Origin: Sphingopyxis sp. H050
Lineage (GTDB): Bacteria; Pseudomonadota; Alphaproteobacteria; Sphingomonadales; Sphingomonadaceae
DNA length: 64,000 nucleotides
Direction: 5' to 3'
Assembly: GCF_001468265.1 (NCBI RefSeq)
Contig: NZ_LNRZ01000012.1
Span: 1-64,000, forward strand
Shown: positions 17,913 to 27,178 of the stretch, piece after piece
Layout: each line of letters begins with the position of its first letter
How positions within the stretch are numbered: the first letter of the stretch is position 1
Made by a program: the position numbers and the translations under genes
Notes under the pieces: model-generated
What the model saw: only the letters and a program-made list of their open reading frames with translations
Databases searched by the model: none
What the model was told of the DNA's origin: nothing

Positions 17913-17982
17913 GCCCCCGCGAAGGCGGGGGCCGCTATCGGCGTTGCTCTAGGCTGCCTGCGGCCCCCGCCTGCGCGGGGGC
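17913..17982. repeat. Tandem GC-rich palindromes between convergent genes
   Basis: Two near-identical hairpins stand in tandem: GCCCCCGC/GCGGGGGC at 17913-17932 (loop GAAG) and again at 17963-17982 (loop CTGC). They lie between ribA and the LytTR gene. Palindromes built on CCCCCGC..GCGGGGG are a common intergenic repeat in sphingomonads and may act as bidirectional terminators or mRNA ends. Confidence 0.8.
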
Positions 17983-17992
17983 GACGATCTGT

Positions 17993-18799
17993 TTAGTGCA
18001 CGAAACGCGCCACCACATCGCGGTAGCTGCGGCTGACCTTCACCTGCGCGCCCGAGCCGAGCACGAGGAAGCATTCGCCGTTGGTGTGCGGCTTGACCTG
18101 CTTCACCTGCGACAGATTGACGATGGTCGAGCGATGCACGCGCTGGAAGTTGCGCGGATCGAGGCGCTTTTCCAGATCCTTCATCGTTTCGCGCAGGATC
18201 AGCGAGTTGTCGGCGGTATAGATACACATATAATCGCCCGCGGCGTCGATGCGTTCGATGCTGTCGACGTCGACGCGGAAGATCTGGCCGCGATCCTTGA
18301 TGTTGATCATCTTTTCATAGCGGTCGGCGGCGTGCGCGTCGGGCTGGATTTCGGCGTCATAATCGTCGGCGGCTTCGGGCGCGACCTCGGCCAGCACCGT
18401 CTTCAACCGTTCGACCTCGGCAGCACCGCGCTTTTCCGTGAGCCGCTGGCGGACGCGGTCGAGCGCGTCGGCGAGCCGCTCGGGCTCGACGGGCTTGACC
18501 AGATAGTCGACCGCCTGCGCCTCGAACGCGCGGATGGCATGGTCGGAGTAAGCGGTGACGAACACCACCAGCGGCGGCTCGACCTCCATCAGGCCCTGAA
18601 TGACCGAAAAGCCGTCGAATCCCGGCATCTGGATGTCGAGGAACACGAGGTCGGGCTTGTGCGTCTTGATCTTGCGGATGGCCTCGCGGCCGTTCAGCGC
18701 GGTGTCGACAACCTCGACATCCGAATGCGCTTCGAGCCGCAGTTGCAGGCCCTGAGTCGCCAATTTTTCATCATCCACCAGGATGGTTCTGATCGTCAT
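17993..18799 (-). CDS. LytTR-family response regulator
   Basis: The 268-residue regulator has a receiver domain with acidic DDE (9-11), phospho-acceptor Asp in LVFLDIQMPGFDGF (about 55), the conserved Thr in VFVTAYSDHAI, and Lys in DYLVKPVEPERL. A linker of about 40 residues leads to a C-terminal LytTR DNA-binding domain (about 165-265; RDRGQIFRVDVDSIERI, FQRVHRSTIVNL). Its ATG overlaps the stop of the sensor kinase gene, so the two are coupled partners. Targets are unknown. Confidence 0.93.
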   Translation of the reverse strand: MTIRTILVDDEKLATQGLQLRLEAHSDVEVVDTALNGREAIRKIKTHKPDLVFLDIQMPGFDGFSVIQGLMEVEPPLVVFVTAYSDHAIRAFEAQAVDYLVKPVEPERLADALDRVRQRLTEKRGAAEVERLKTVLAEVAPEAADDYDAEIQPDAHAADRYEKMINIKDRGQIFRVDVDSIERIDAAGDYMCIYTADNSLILRETMKDLEKRLDPRNFQRVHRSTIVNLSQVKQVKPHTNGECFLVLGSGAQVKVSRSYRDVVARFVH

Positions 18800-19968
18800 G
18801 TGCGTTCGGTTCCAATCGTCATTTGCCCGTCGGGCTGGAACGGAAACTCGATTACCACCGTAAATCCGCCTTCAGCGCCCGTCTGGACGTCGAACCGGTG
18901 CTGATCGCCGAAAGCCTGCGCCAGCCGGTCCCTGATGTTGGCTAAACCCACGCCGGTCGATTCCGTTGCAACGCCAGTGGTGGGGTCGGCGCCCTCCCCT
19001 GACAATCCCGAGCCGGTATCCGACACGGTAATCCGAACATTTTGACCGGCAAGTTGAGCCGAAATCGTGATGTCGGCGCCCTCTTCCTGCGGGGTGACCG
19101 CATATTTGATGGCGTTTTCGATGAGCGGCTGGAGGAGGAGCGACGGCAATCGCGCCCGCGCGCAGCCGGGGTCGATATGGAAATGCGGCCGCAAACGGTC
19201 CTCGAAGCGCATCTTTTCGATATCGAGATAGAGCTTCAGCGTCTCGATCTCCTGCGCCAGCGTCACCTGCGCGGTCGGCTCGTTGGCGAGCGTGTAGCGC
19301 AGGAAGGCGGACAGGCGCGACAGCATCGCATTGGCGGGTTCGGACTGTTTGAGCAGCACGAGCGTCGAAATGCTGTTCAGCGTGTTGAACAGGAAATGCG
19401 GATTGAGCTGGTAGCGCAACATCGCGAGCTGCGCCGAGGCGGCCTGCGCCTCGAGCCGGAGCATGCGGTCCTGCTGTTCTTCGAGCTGGAGGAAATAGTT
19501 GATCGCGAAATAGAGCGCCGACCAGGCGCCGAGCGAGGTCGCGTCGATATAGATGGCGCCGAGGAGCAGGCTGGTGAAGCCCGCTTCGCTGAGCGGATTC
19601 TGGATCTGCGCGACCCACGCGTCGATGAAGGCCCAGAGCGCCGTCGCGATCGCGGCGAGCCCGAAGCTGACCCCCCACATCAGGATCGGCCGGCGATTGA
19701 TCAGCGCGCGGTAGCAGACCGACAGGATCAAGGTCAGCGAAAAGCCGGTGATCGCCGAAATCGTCTGCGGGATCAGGAAGGTGAAGGGCTGGCCGTTGGC
19801 AAGGCCCGAAACGCCGCGCAGCCCGAGCCACGCCGCCCAGCCGAGCAGCTGGAGGTTCCAGAAGGCGCGCACCTTGTTGCCGAAAAAGGGTTCGGGATTC
19901 GAGAATCCGAACAACGGCGGCGAGGAGGGCTGGCTAGAAACGGTCAGCGCCAAGGCGCGGGACGCCAA
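18796..19968 (-). CDS. LytS-type membrane sensor histidine kinase
   Basis: A kinase of about 390 residues with several N-terminal membrane segments. The LytS-class phospho-acceptor region is QLNPHFLFNTLNSISTLV, followed by an ATPase domain with QPLIENAIKYAVTP and SDTGSGLSGEG. It ends in an ATGA overlap with the LytTR regulator gene. The start is uncertain: no good ATG exists near the HxlR stop. TTG at 19968 or 19953 would leave the frame clear of the upstream gene, while an ATG at 20058 would overlap the HxlR gene by about 85 bases. The sensed signal is unknown. Confidence 0.85.
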   Translation of the reverse strand: MASRALALTVSSQPSSPPLFGFSNPEPFFGNKVRAFWNLQLLGWAAWLGLRGVSGLANGQPFTFLIPQTISAITGFSLTLILSVCYRALINRRPILMWGVSFGLAAIATALWAFIDAWVAQIQNPLSEAGFTSLLLGAIYIDATSLGAWSALYFAINYFLQLEEQQDRMLRLEAQAASAQLAMLRYQLNPHFLFNTLNSISTLVLLKQSEPANAMLSRLSAFLRYTLANEPTAQVTLAQEIETLKLYLDIEKMRFEDRLRPHFHIDPGCARARLPSLLLQPLIENAIKYAVTPQEEGADITISAQLAGQNVRITVSDTGSGLSGEGADPTTGVATESTGVGLANIRDRLAQAFGDQHRFDVQTGAEGGFTVVIEFPFQPDGQMTIGTERT

Positions 19969-19972
19969 AAGG

Positions 19973-20482
19973 CTATTCGGCCGCGACGGGCGCCATGCGC
20001 ACGCGCGCCTGGCCGAGCGGCTGCAGTTCCGACCGGTGCTTCCACACCAGTTCGCCATAGGTCAGCGTGCGGCCGTCGTGCGCGGTGATCGTCACTGGGC
20101 CGATCGGCTGTTCGTCGGTGGTATCGACGAGGACAGGGGTCGACGGCACGCCGGCGCCCCATTTTTCGCCCCACTGGCGCAGCGCGATCATCGCGGGGAG
20201 CAGTTCGATGCCCTTTTGCGTCAGCTGATAGCGAACCTTGCGACGATCCTCGGCCATCACTTCGCGCGCCATGATGCCATGGTCGACGAGCCGCGACAGG
20301 CGGTTCGACAGGATGTTGCGCGCGATGCTGAGCTCCTGCTGGAACTCCTCGAAATGATGGACGCCGTTGAAGGCGGCGCGAAGGATCATGAACGACCAGC
20401 GCTCGCCCATCGCCTCGAGCGCAAGCGGCAGCGCACAATTGTCGCCATAAATGTCGTTCAATGGTTCGCGTAATTTTCCCAT
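19973..20482 (-). CDS. HxlR-family winged-helix regulator
   Basis: A 169-residue regulator: GDNCALPLALEAMGERWSF and RAAFNGVHHFEEFQ are the HxlR DNA-binding core, followed by ARNILSNRLSRLVDHGIM and the wing DRRKVRYQLT. A C-terminal extension of about 60 residues is predicted to be beta-rich. The ATG at 20482 (MGKLREPL) is chosen over one 168 bases upstream, which would read through the palindromic sites. It lies upstream of the LytS kinase gene on the same strand and divergent from rsh. Autoregulation through the palindromes at 20535-20590 is inferred. Confidence 0.88.
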   Translation of the reverse strand: MGKLREPLNDIYGDNCALPLALEAMGERWSFMILRAAFNGVHHFEEFQQELSIARNILSNRLSRLVDHGIMAREVMAEDRRKVRYQLTQKGIELLPAMIALRQWGEKWGAGVPSTPVLVDTTDEQPIGPVTITAHDGRTLTYGELVWKHRSELQPLGQARVRMAPVAAE

Positions 20483-20534
20483 AGGCGATGCCCTAACGTA
20501 AATTTGCCCTTCGCACAAAAAAATATGCGCGCTT

Positions 20535-20590
20535 GGTTGCATTTTGCAACCCTCCTCCCAATTTACCGACTGCAACCGCAAAAGGTTGCA
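20535..20590. promoter_or_regulatory. Paired palindromic operator candidates (GGTTGCA/TGCAACC)
   Basis: GGTTGCA-TTT-TGCAACC (20535-20551) is followed by TGCAACC-GCAAAA-GGTTGCA (20571-20590), so four copies of one heptamer occur in two inverted arrangements. They lie 53-108 bases upstream of the HxlR start. Dimeric winged-helix regulators bind such dyads, so these are likely HxlR sites controlling its own gene. Confidence 0.65.
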
Positions 20591-20652
20591 TCCGGCCCGG
20601 CCGACAGGGTGGTTCTCTCCCTTCCCTTGCTCCTTCCGACCGCGCCGCAACA

Positions 20653-20697
20653 GGCCGCCGCCCGTCTCATTCTCCCGGGGACGGACGGCGGCCTTTT
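20653..20697 (+). terminator. Terminator-like hairpin in the rsh leader
   Basis: GGCCGCCG (20653-20660) pairs with CGGCGGCC (20686-20693), extended inside by CCGTC with GACGG, and is followed by TTTTCTC. It sits 62 bases before the rsh ATG with no plus-strand gene upstream, so it could end a short transcript or be a leader attenuator. Confidence 0.5.
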
Positions 20698-20758
20698 CTC
20701 ATTGGCGGCGGGCAAGTTTTGCATTGCAATATCGCCGACATGAACGACATTGGATACG

Positions 20759-22852
20759 ATGCTCAGACAGTATGAACTTGTCGAGCGCGTGCGCGCTTAC
20801 GATCCCGACGTCGACGAGGCGTTGCTGAACCGCGCCTATGTCTTCACGGTCCAGAAGCACGGCAGCCAGAAACGCGCGTCGGGCGACCCCTATTTCAGCC
20901 ATCCGGTCGAGGTCGCGGGCATTTTGACCGACCTGCACCTCGACAGCGAAACGATCGTCACCGCGCTGCTCCACGACACGCTGGAGGATACGCTGACCAC
21001 CCCCGAGGAGATCGAGCGATTGTTTGGCGCCGACGTCGGGCGGCTGGTCGATGGCGTGACCAAGCTCAGCAAGATCGAGGCGCAGACCGAGAATGAGCGC
21101 GCCGCCGAGAATCTGCGCAAGTTCCTGCTCGCCATGTCGGACGACATCCGCGTGCTGCTGGTCAAGCTCGCCGACCGGCTGCACAATATGCGGACGCTGC
21201 ACTTCATCAAGAATCCCGACAAGCGCCGCCGCATCGCCAAGGAGACGATGGATATCTATGCGCCGCTCGCCGAGCGGATCGGCATGTATGAATATATGCG
21301 CGAGATGCAGCTGCTTGCGTTCCGCGAGCTCGAGCCCGAGGCCTATGCGACGATTACCGGCCGCCTCGCCAAGCTGACCGCGGGCGGCAAGGACAAGGTC
21401 GCCGCGATCAGCCGCGAGTTCAAGGAATTGCTCGCCAAGAACGGCATCGAGGCCGAGGTCTCGGGGCGCGAGAAGCATCCCTATTCGATCTGGCGCAAGA
21501 TGCAGGAGCGGCACGTCAGCTTCGAGCAGGTAACCGACATCATCGCCTTTCGCATCATCACGCCGACCGACGCCGATTGCTACGCCGCGCTGGGCATCCT
21601 TCACCGCAAGTGGAAAATGGTCCCCGGCCGCTTCAAGGACTATATCTCGACGCCCAAGCGCAACGGCTACAAGTCGCTGCACACGACGATCATGCATCAG
21701 CAAAATATGCGGATCGAAATCCAGATCCGCAGCCTGGGCATGCACCAGCAGTCCGAATTCGGCCTCGCCGCGCACTGGGCGTACAAGCAAGGCGGCACGG
21801 TGCCCGACGGACAGGCGGGGTGGATCCGCGACCTGCTCGAAATCCTCGAGCAGACGCACGATCCCGACGAGTTCCTCGAAAACACGCGCATCGCGATGTA
21901 CCAGGATCGCATCTTCGCTTTCACCCCTAAGGGCAGCCTGCATCAGTTGCCGAAGGGCGCGACGCCGGTCGATTTCGCTTATGCCGTGCACACCAAGCTC
22001 GGCGACCGCACCGTCGGCGCCAAGGTCAACGGGCGGCTCGTGCCGCTGCGCACCCAGCTCGCGAACGGCGATACGGTCGAAATCCTATCCTCGGACAAGC
22101 AGGTGCCGCAGCCGGCCTGGCTCGGCTTCGCGGTCACCGGCAAGGCGCGCGCGGCGATCCGCCGCCATGTCCGGTCGAAGGAAAAGGTCGAACTCGCCGC
22201 TTTGGGCCGCAAGATGTACGACGAGATCGTCGCGCGGCTGCCCAACAAGGTCGGCGACAAGGCCCGCGCCGCGGCGCTGACGCGGCTCAAGCTGGAGGAC
22301 GATGCCGCGCTCTATGTCGGAATCGCCAAACAGCGTTTCAGCGACAATGCGGTGCTCGAGGCGCTGGTCCCCGGCATCACCGCCGAGATGAAGACCAAGC
22401 CGGGCAAGCTGGCGCAAGGCGCAGCGGTCTCGATCGCGGGGCTGACCCCCGGCGTCGCCTATCAGCTCGCCGACTGCTGCCACCCGGTGCCCGGCGACCG
22501 CATCGTCGGCCTCGCGCGGCCGGGCGAGGGGATCGAGGTGCATGTCATCGACTGCCCGAAGCTGGCCGACGGGATCGACGCCGACTGGATCGACCTGCGC
22601 TGGCAGGAGGATAGCGAGGGCGGCAACGCGCGGCTGTGCGTGGTGATCCTCAACGAGCCCGGCACGCTCGCCGAAATGTCGGGCATCCTCGCCGCCAATT
22701 CAGCCAATATCACAAACCTGCGCCTGTCGAACCGCGAAGGCGGCTTCCATACCTATGACGTTGTCGTCGAGGTGCGCGACGTCCAGCACGTCATGCGCAT
22801 CCTGTCGGCGCTGCGCGCGTCGGACAATGTGGTGCAGGCCGAGCGGCTTTAG
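20759..22852 (+). CDS. rsh: Bifunctional RelA/SpoT (p)ppGpp synthetase-hydrolase
   Basis: The 697-residue stringent-response enzyme makes and degrades (p)ppGpp. Domains in order: HD hydrolase with FSHPVEVAGIL and LLHDTLEDT (about 40-75), synthetase with RNGYKSLHTTIM (about 300), TGS with FTPKGSLHQLPKGATPVDFAYAVH (about 385-410), and a C-terminal ACT domain starting RLCVVILNEPGTLAEMS. Both catalytic domains look intact, and the length matches alphaproteobacterial Rsh. ATG at 20759 is chosen; an in-frame TTG at 20750 is possible. It ends tail to tail with the decahaem gene, overlapping it by 4 bases. Confidence 0.95.
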   Translation: MLRQYELVERVRAYDPDVDEALLNRAYVFTVQKHGSQKRASGDPYFSHPVEVAGILTDLHLDSETIVTALLHDTLEDTLTTPEEIERLFGADVGRLVDGVTKLSKIEAQTENERAAENLRKFLLAMSDDIRVLLVKLADRLHNMRTLHFIKNPDKRRRIAKETMDIYAPLAERIGMYEYMREMQLLAFRELEPEAYATITGRLAKLTAGGKDKVAAISREFKELLAKNGIEAEVSGREKHPYSIWRKMQERHVSFEQVTDIIAFRIITPTDADCYAALGILHRKWKMVPGRFKDYISTPKRNGYKSLHTTIMHQQNMRIEIQIRSLGMHQQSEFGLAAHWAYKQGGTVPDGQAGWIRDLLEILEQTHDPDEFLENTRIAMYQDRIFAFTPKGSLHQLPKGATPVDFAYAVHTKLGDRTVGAKVNGRLVPLRTQLANGDTVEILSSDKQVPQPAWLGFAVTGKARAAIRRHVRSKEKVELAALGRKMYDEIVARLPNKVGDKARAAALTRLKLEDDAALYVGIAKQRFSDNAVLEALVPGITAEMKTKPGKLAQGAAVSIAGLTPGVAYQLADCCHPVPGDRIVGLARPGEGIEVHVIDCPKLADGIDADWIDLRWQEDSEGGNARLCVVILNEPGTLAEMSGILAANSANITNLRLSNREGGFHTYDVVVEVRDVQHVMRILSALRASDNVVQAERL

Positions 22853-25800
22853 TTCGCGTAGAGCAGAGGCGGGCGCCACGCGGCCTGGTCGACCTCGTCG
22901 CGGACCTTGTAGACCTGGCCCTTGCTGTTCAGGAACAGCTTCTCCATCTCCGGCCGCGTGAACGGGCGCGAGCCGAGGCGGCCGAAGACGGCGATCTGGC
23001 CGCCGCTCTCGTCGACCGCGCGGTCGCGGTCGAGGCCTTTGGACAGCGCAATCGCCGGCGACGGCGTCTTGGCCCAGGCGATCAGTTCGGGCGTCGGTTT
23101 CGGCGAGAAGCCGTAGAGGCCCGGGTTGTCGGGGCTGGTCAGCTGGAGCACCTTGATGCCGTTCCGGCCGTCCGCGACATAGGCGAAGAGCGAGGCGTTG
23201 GTCGACGCGACGATGACATCCTCGGCGTCATTCAGCTTGCCGTCGAAGGTCAGTCCGGGCCAGACGACGGGCGCGGCAGGGCGCGTCACGTCGACGATCA
23301 CGAGGCCGTCCTGCTTCGCCGCGACATACATATAGGTGCGCGCAAGATAGATTTTGCGGGCGTTGGCGATACGGACGGTGCCTGCGGGGACCGGCACCGG
23401 CTGCGCCATGTTGGTGATGTCGAACAGGCTGACGCCCTCGGCATTGGTGACCCAGAGGTAGCGGAACTGCACCGCGCTGGCGCGCGCATCGCTGAGCGGG
23501 AGCTGCGCCGTCACCTTGGGCTCGAGCGGCGTCGACAGGTCGAGCACGGCGAGCCCGGCGTCGGTGGTGATATAGGCATAATTGCCCGCGAGCGTCACAT
23601 GGCGCGCGCCGGCCAGCACATTGCCCTCGTTCCAGGTCAGCGCCCGGGTCAGCTTGTTGTTGCGGAATTCGCCGTCGGCCATCGTGTCGATGTCGACGAG
23701 GATCAGCCCCTCGACGCTGTCGGTGATCACGGCATAGCGATAGAGCGGGTGGAAGGCCTGCTCCTGATTTTCGGGGAAATCCTTCACAATATGGTCGTTG
23801 CGCGAGATGCTGATCGGCTGGGTGGTGCCGATCGCCATGCAGGTGGCGTTCGTCGTCTTGACATGCGTGTCGTGGCCCATCGGCGAGAAGGGCGCGCGGA
23901 CGATCCGTTCGGAGAAGCCCTTGTTGCCGATCGACGCGACGTCATAGACGCGGAAGCCGCCCTTGCCCTCGGCGACGAACATATATTCGCCGCGCTGTTG
24001 CAGGCAGTTCACCCGGCCGCTGGTGTCCTGCGCGATGTTCGCGAATTCCTCGAGCGCATATTTTTCGCCCGAGATTTTCTTGTCGAACACCTTGCCGCGC
24101 ACCCAATTCTTGAGCTCGCGGCCGTTCCGGTTGACGTGCATGTCCCAATAGTCGGGATAGGCATATTTTTGCAGATAGCTGCCGATCACCGCCTGCGGCT
24201 CGTCCCATTCGGTGACGCGCGTCGCCTGGAAGCTGTCTTCCTGCCCCGACCAGACGTTGAGCCCGACGAAGTTCACGAAGTTGGTGCCCATCAACATCAG
24301 CTGCGACATGATCGCGTTGTTGTCGTCGGCCGCCGACAGGTGGCAGTCGGTGCACTGCTTGGTTTCCTGACGGCGGACGGTGTGCGGGAAGTGCGGCGCG
24401 AAGGCCTGGCTCGAAAAGCCCGCCGACGAGATCGGCGGCTGCTGGATATAGATACGCTCGCGGTTGAGGTTGGTCGAGGACAGCACCAGCGCCGAGGTCG
24501 ATCGCACCGGGGTGATGATCCCGCGCACCTCGCCGTTCGGGCCGGGTTCGCCCGGCTTGGTCGTCATGTGGCGGCCGAGCTGGAACATCTCGTCGCGCGC
24601 CACCTGCGGGTTGTAGGTCGCGAAGTTGCGCGTCTCCTCCCCCTCGAAATGGTGCATCTTGGTCTTCCAGTTCGCCTCGATCGGCAAATGACAGCCGCCG
24701 CAGCTGGTGGTCCAGGACAGGTGACAGGTGAAGCAGGTCATCTTGTCGTCACCGTGCGCGCGATCCTCCTTCGCGACGCCGGGGCCCCATTCGAACTTGC
24801 CGTCGTCGCTCCCCGCGCGCGCCATCAGCTTGGCGCGCGCCGCCTTGGCGTTGAAATGCGGTCCGGGGGTGACGGCCTGTTTGACGAGGCTGACCTGCCA
24901 TTCGAGCTTCGGATCGACGATCGAGCGTTGGATCAGCCCGGTGACTTCGCCGTCGTCATTATATTGGAATTCGAAGCGGCGGCGGCCGTCGCCGTTGCGC
25001 AGCAATGCCAGATTGGTGCCCTGCGGCCGCGCGGCGACGTTCGAGGTGAGGAGGTTCGGCAGGGCGTCGGCGGTGCCGTGGCAATCCTTGCAACTGATCT
25101 CGACCGCGTTCGCGACCTCGCCCTGGATATAGCCATTGCCGTGGCTATCCTGCGCAAAATGGCAGTCGGCGCACTGCATGCCCTTTTCGGCGTGAATGTC
25201 CATCATATGGACCGCCTTGCCAGGGTTGAGACCCGGCGGCACGAACTTGCCCTCGCGCCCGTCGGCAGTCGCCGTCGTCAGGCAAAGGTCGCGTTCCTTG
25301 GGGTCGCTGTAGCGGCTGCAGCTCTTGCGCCATTTTTCAGGATCGTTCGGGTCGACGATGTGCGCCGTGTCGGTGCCATAGGTCGACATATTGCCGTCGG
25401 CGTCGAGCAGATTGCCGTTGCGGTCGCGTTTGAAGATGCCGCGGAAGTTCCAGCCATGGCCGTGGTAGTCGGCGAACTGGGTGTTCTGGTTCGTGTCGTT
25501 GACGTCATAGACGTCGCGCAGGAACTCGACATCGCCCCACAGCCCGCGCGTCGCCGCCGCCTCGGGGTTGCGTTCGAGGACCTGGTGAACCTCGGCCGCG
25601 GTCGGATAATGCTGTTGCTTGAACTTTTTCTGATAGTCGGCGTCGCTCATCCCCGGCGGGCGCGGCGCGGTGTTGTTCGGCCCCGGCCACATCTGCGGCG
25701 CGTCGGATTCATAATCCCACATCGTATAGCCGAGGTAGGAATTCAGGAAGATGTTCGGCTGGTGCATGTGGCACGTCATGCACTGCGACGTCGGGATCGC

Positions 25801-27174
25801 GCGCGTGAAGGCGTGGCCGATCGGATGGCCCGATTCGAGGCGGTCCTTCCTGGGCTTCGCCTGCGTCCCCGCCTTGGCATCGGCGGGATCGACGAGCGCG
25901 CCATGCTGGTCGGGATCGGGCGCATGCTTCGCGCCGTCGCCATGATCCGAACCGCCGCCACCGTGGCCATCCCCGCCATGTCCGTGCCCGTCGTCGGCCT
26001 TGTACTTGCGGTCCTTGATCGTCGGGTCGACCGTCGCGGTCTCGCCGTCGCGGCCGTAGTCGGCATAGATCAGGCTGTGCCGCGGTTCGCGGTCGTTGGC
26101 GTAGATGACGTGGCAGCCCGCGCAGCCCGAATGACGATAGTCGCCCGGCTGGTCGTTGGTGCCCATGAACCACATGAAGGGGTCGTTGAGGCGCGTCTTG
26201 TGGATGTTGAGCACGGGAATCGCGACGCGCAGGCCGGTGCCGGGGCCGCGGTTCGACTGTTTGAGGTCCGGGCGGCCGGGTTCTTCGAGCCGCTGGATGC
26301 TGCCCGTCGGGTTCGGCAGGCCGATTTCGGCGAACTGGGTGTTGACGTTGCGGCCGCCGCGCTCGAACACGCGGAAGACGTCGCCGGGCGGGATCACGCT
26401 CCAGCGCGGTAGCGGATACATTTTGGCCAGCGCGCCGCGCTTGCGTTCGTCCTCGGTCAAAATCTTGTCGAAGCCGAAACTCGGTTTGCATGCCTCGGCC
26501 TGTTCTTCCTTGGTCAGCCGCGAGGAGGGCGACAGGATGCAGGCGGGCTCGCCCTTGCGCGTATAGGCCTCACCAAAGATATAATTCTTATAGGGGACGA
26601 TGCCGTTGTTGTACGCCGCGCCGCCCCACAGCATCGCGCCGGTCGACATCAGCGACCGCTCGGTCGCCTCGATCGTCTCCAGATGGCAGGAGCCGCACGC
26701 CTCGCGGGCGACGCGATAGTCGCTGGGGTTCACGAAGCGGATGAATTCGGGCGATTCCTTGTTGAGCAACGTGTAGCTGCGCTCCGGGTTCGCCGGGCTG
26801 CCGCCCCATCCGCCGGGCAGGGTCGGCTGCGGATGCGCGACCTTTTTCGCAGCAAGATTGTACGCGCTCTCATAGCCGAGCTCGGGCTTGCCGAACGCCT
26901 CGGGCGAGGTCGCATCGCCGCCGTGGCAGTCGGTGCAGCCGAGGCGCACCGCGGGCGTCTTGTGCATCGTCGGCTGGTCGGTCTGGACGTGGCAGCTGTA
27001 GCAACCCCGCGACTTCGCGGCCATTTCCTCGACGCTCTGCTCGCGCGGCGCCGGCGGCGTGAAGCGATAGGTGACCTTGACCGGCTTTTCCTCGCCCGAA
27101 GCACGCGCAGGCTGCGCGCCGAAGCTCAGCGAGACGGCGAGGAGAGCAAGGAGGGCGAGGAGTTTGCGCATCAT
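22849..27174 (-). CDS. Decahaem cytochrome c fused to an LVIVD-repeat propeller
   Basis: The 1441-residue secreted protein starts with a signal peptide (MMRKLLALLALLAVSLSFGA, cleavage near residue 25). Ten CXXCH haem motifs occur between residues 58 and about 945 (CYSCH, CTDCH, CGSCH, CAGCH, CMTCH, CADCH, CKDCH, CFTCH, CGGCH, CTDCH). A His/Gly-rich linker lies near residues 395-420. From about 1070 to 1345 come LVIVD-type repeats (GGFRVYDV, GLILVDID, GLAVLDLS, GVSLFDIT, GLVIVDVT, GIKVLQLT), predicted to form a beta-propeller. No lipobox is present. It is the last gene of a four-gene cluster with a porin-like protein 4 bases upstream. Electron transfer at or across the outer membrane is inferred; substrate and acceptor are unknown. 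Confidence 0.88.
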   Translation of the reverse strand: MMRKLLALLALLAVSLSFGAQPARASGEEKPVKVTYRFTPPAPREQSVEEMAAKSRGCYSCHVQTDQPTMHKTPAVRLGCTDCHGGDATSPEAFGKPELGYESAYNLAAKKVAHPQPTLPGGWGGSPANPERSYTLLNKESPEFIRFVNPSDYRVAREACGSCHLETIEATERSLMSTGAMLWGGAAYNNGIVPYKNYIFGEAYTRKGEPACILSPSSRLTKEEQAEACKPSFGFDKILTEDERKRGALAKMYPLPRWSVIPPGDVFRVFERGGRNVNTQFAEIGLPNPTGSIQRLEEPGRPDLKQSNRGPGTGLRVAIPVLNIHKTRLNDPFMWFMGTNDQPGDYRHSGCAGCHVIYANDREPRHSLIYADYGRDGETATVDPTIKDRKYKADDGHGHGGDGHGGGGSDHGDGAKHAPDPDQHGALVDPADAKAGTQAKPRKDRLESGHPIGHAFTRAIPTSQCMTCHMHQPNIFLNSYLGYTMWDYESDAPQMWPGPNNTAPRPPGMSDADYQKKFKQQHYPTAAEVHQVLERNPEAAATRGLWGDVEFLRDVYDVNDTNQNTQFADYHGHGWNFRGIFKRDRNGNLLDADGNMSTYGTDTAHIVDPNDPEKWRKSCSRYSDPKERDLCLTTATADGREGKFVPPGLNPGKAVHMMDIHAEKGMQCADCHFAQDSHGNGYIQGEVANAVEISCKDCHGTADALPNLLTSNVAARPQGTNLALLRNGDGRRRFEFQYNDDGEVTGLIQRSIVDPKLEWQVSLVKQAVTPGPHFNAKAARAKLMARAGSDDGKFEWGPGVAKEDRAHGDDKMTCFTCHLSWTTSCGGCHLPIEANWKTKMHHFEGEETRNFATYNPQVARDEMFQLGRHMTTKPGEPGPNGEVRGIITPVRSTSALVLSSTNLNRERIYIQQPPISSAGFSSQAFAPHFPHTVRRQETKQCTDCHLSAADDNNAIMSQLMLMGTNFVNFVGLNVWSGQEDSFQATRVTEWDEPQAVIGSYLQKYAYPDYWDMHVNRNGRELKNWVRGKVFDKKISGEKYALEEFANIAQDTSGRVNCLQQRGEYMFVAEGKGGFRVYDVASIGNKGFSERIVRAPFSPMGHDTHVKTTNATCMAIGTTQPISISRNDHIVKDFPENQEQAFHPLYRYAVITDSVEGLILVDIDTMADGEFRNNKLTRALTWNEGNVLAGARHVTLAGNYAYITTDAGLAVLDLSTPLEPKVTAQLPLSDARASAVQFRYLWVTNAEGVSLFDITNMAQPVPVPAGTVRIANARKIYLARTYMYVAAKQDGLVIVDVTRPAAPVVWPGLTFDGKLNDAEDVIVASTNASLFAYVADGRNGIKVLQLTSPDNPGLYGFSPKPTPELIAWAKTPSPAIALSKGLDRDRAVDESGGQIAVFGRLGSRPFTRPEMEKLFLNSKGQVYKVRDEVDQAAWRPPLLYAN

Positions 27175-27178
27175 CGGC

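Noticed and set aside
23599..26412. A 937-codon plus-strand open frame
   Set aside because: It is exactly antisense to the decahaem gene, has no family motif, and arises from the GC-rich third positions of the real gene.
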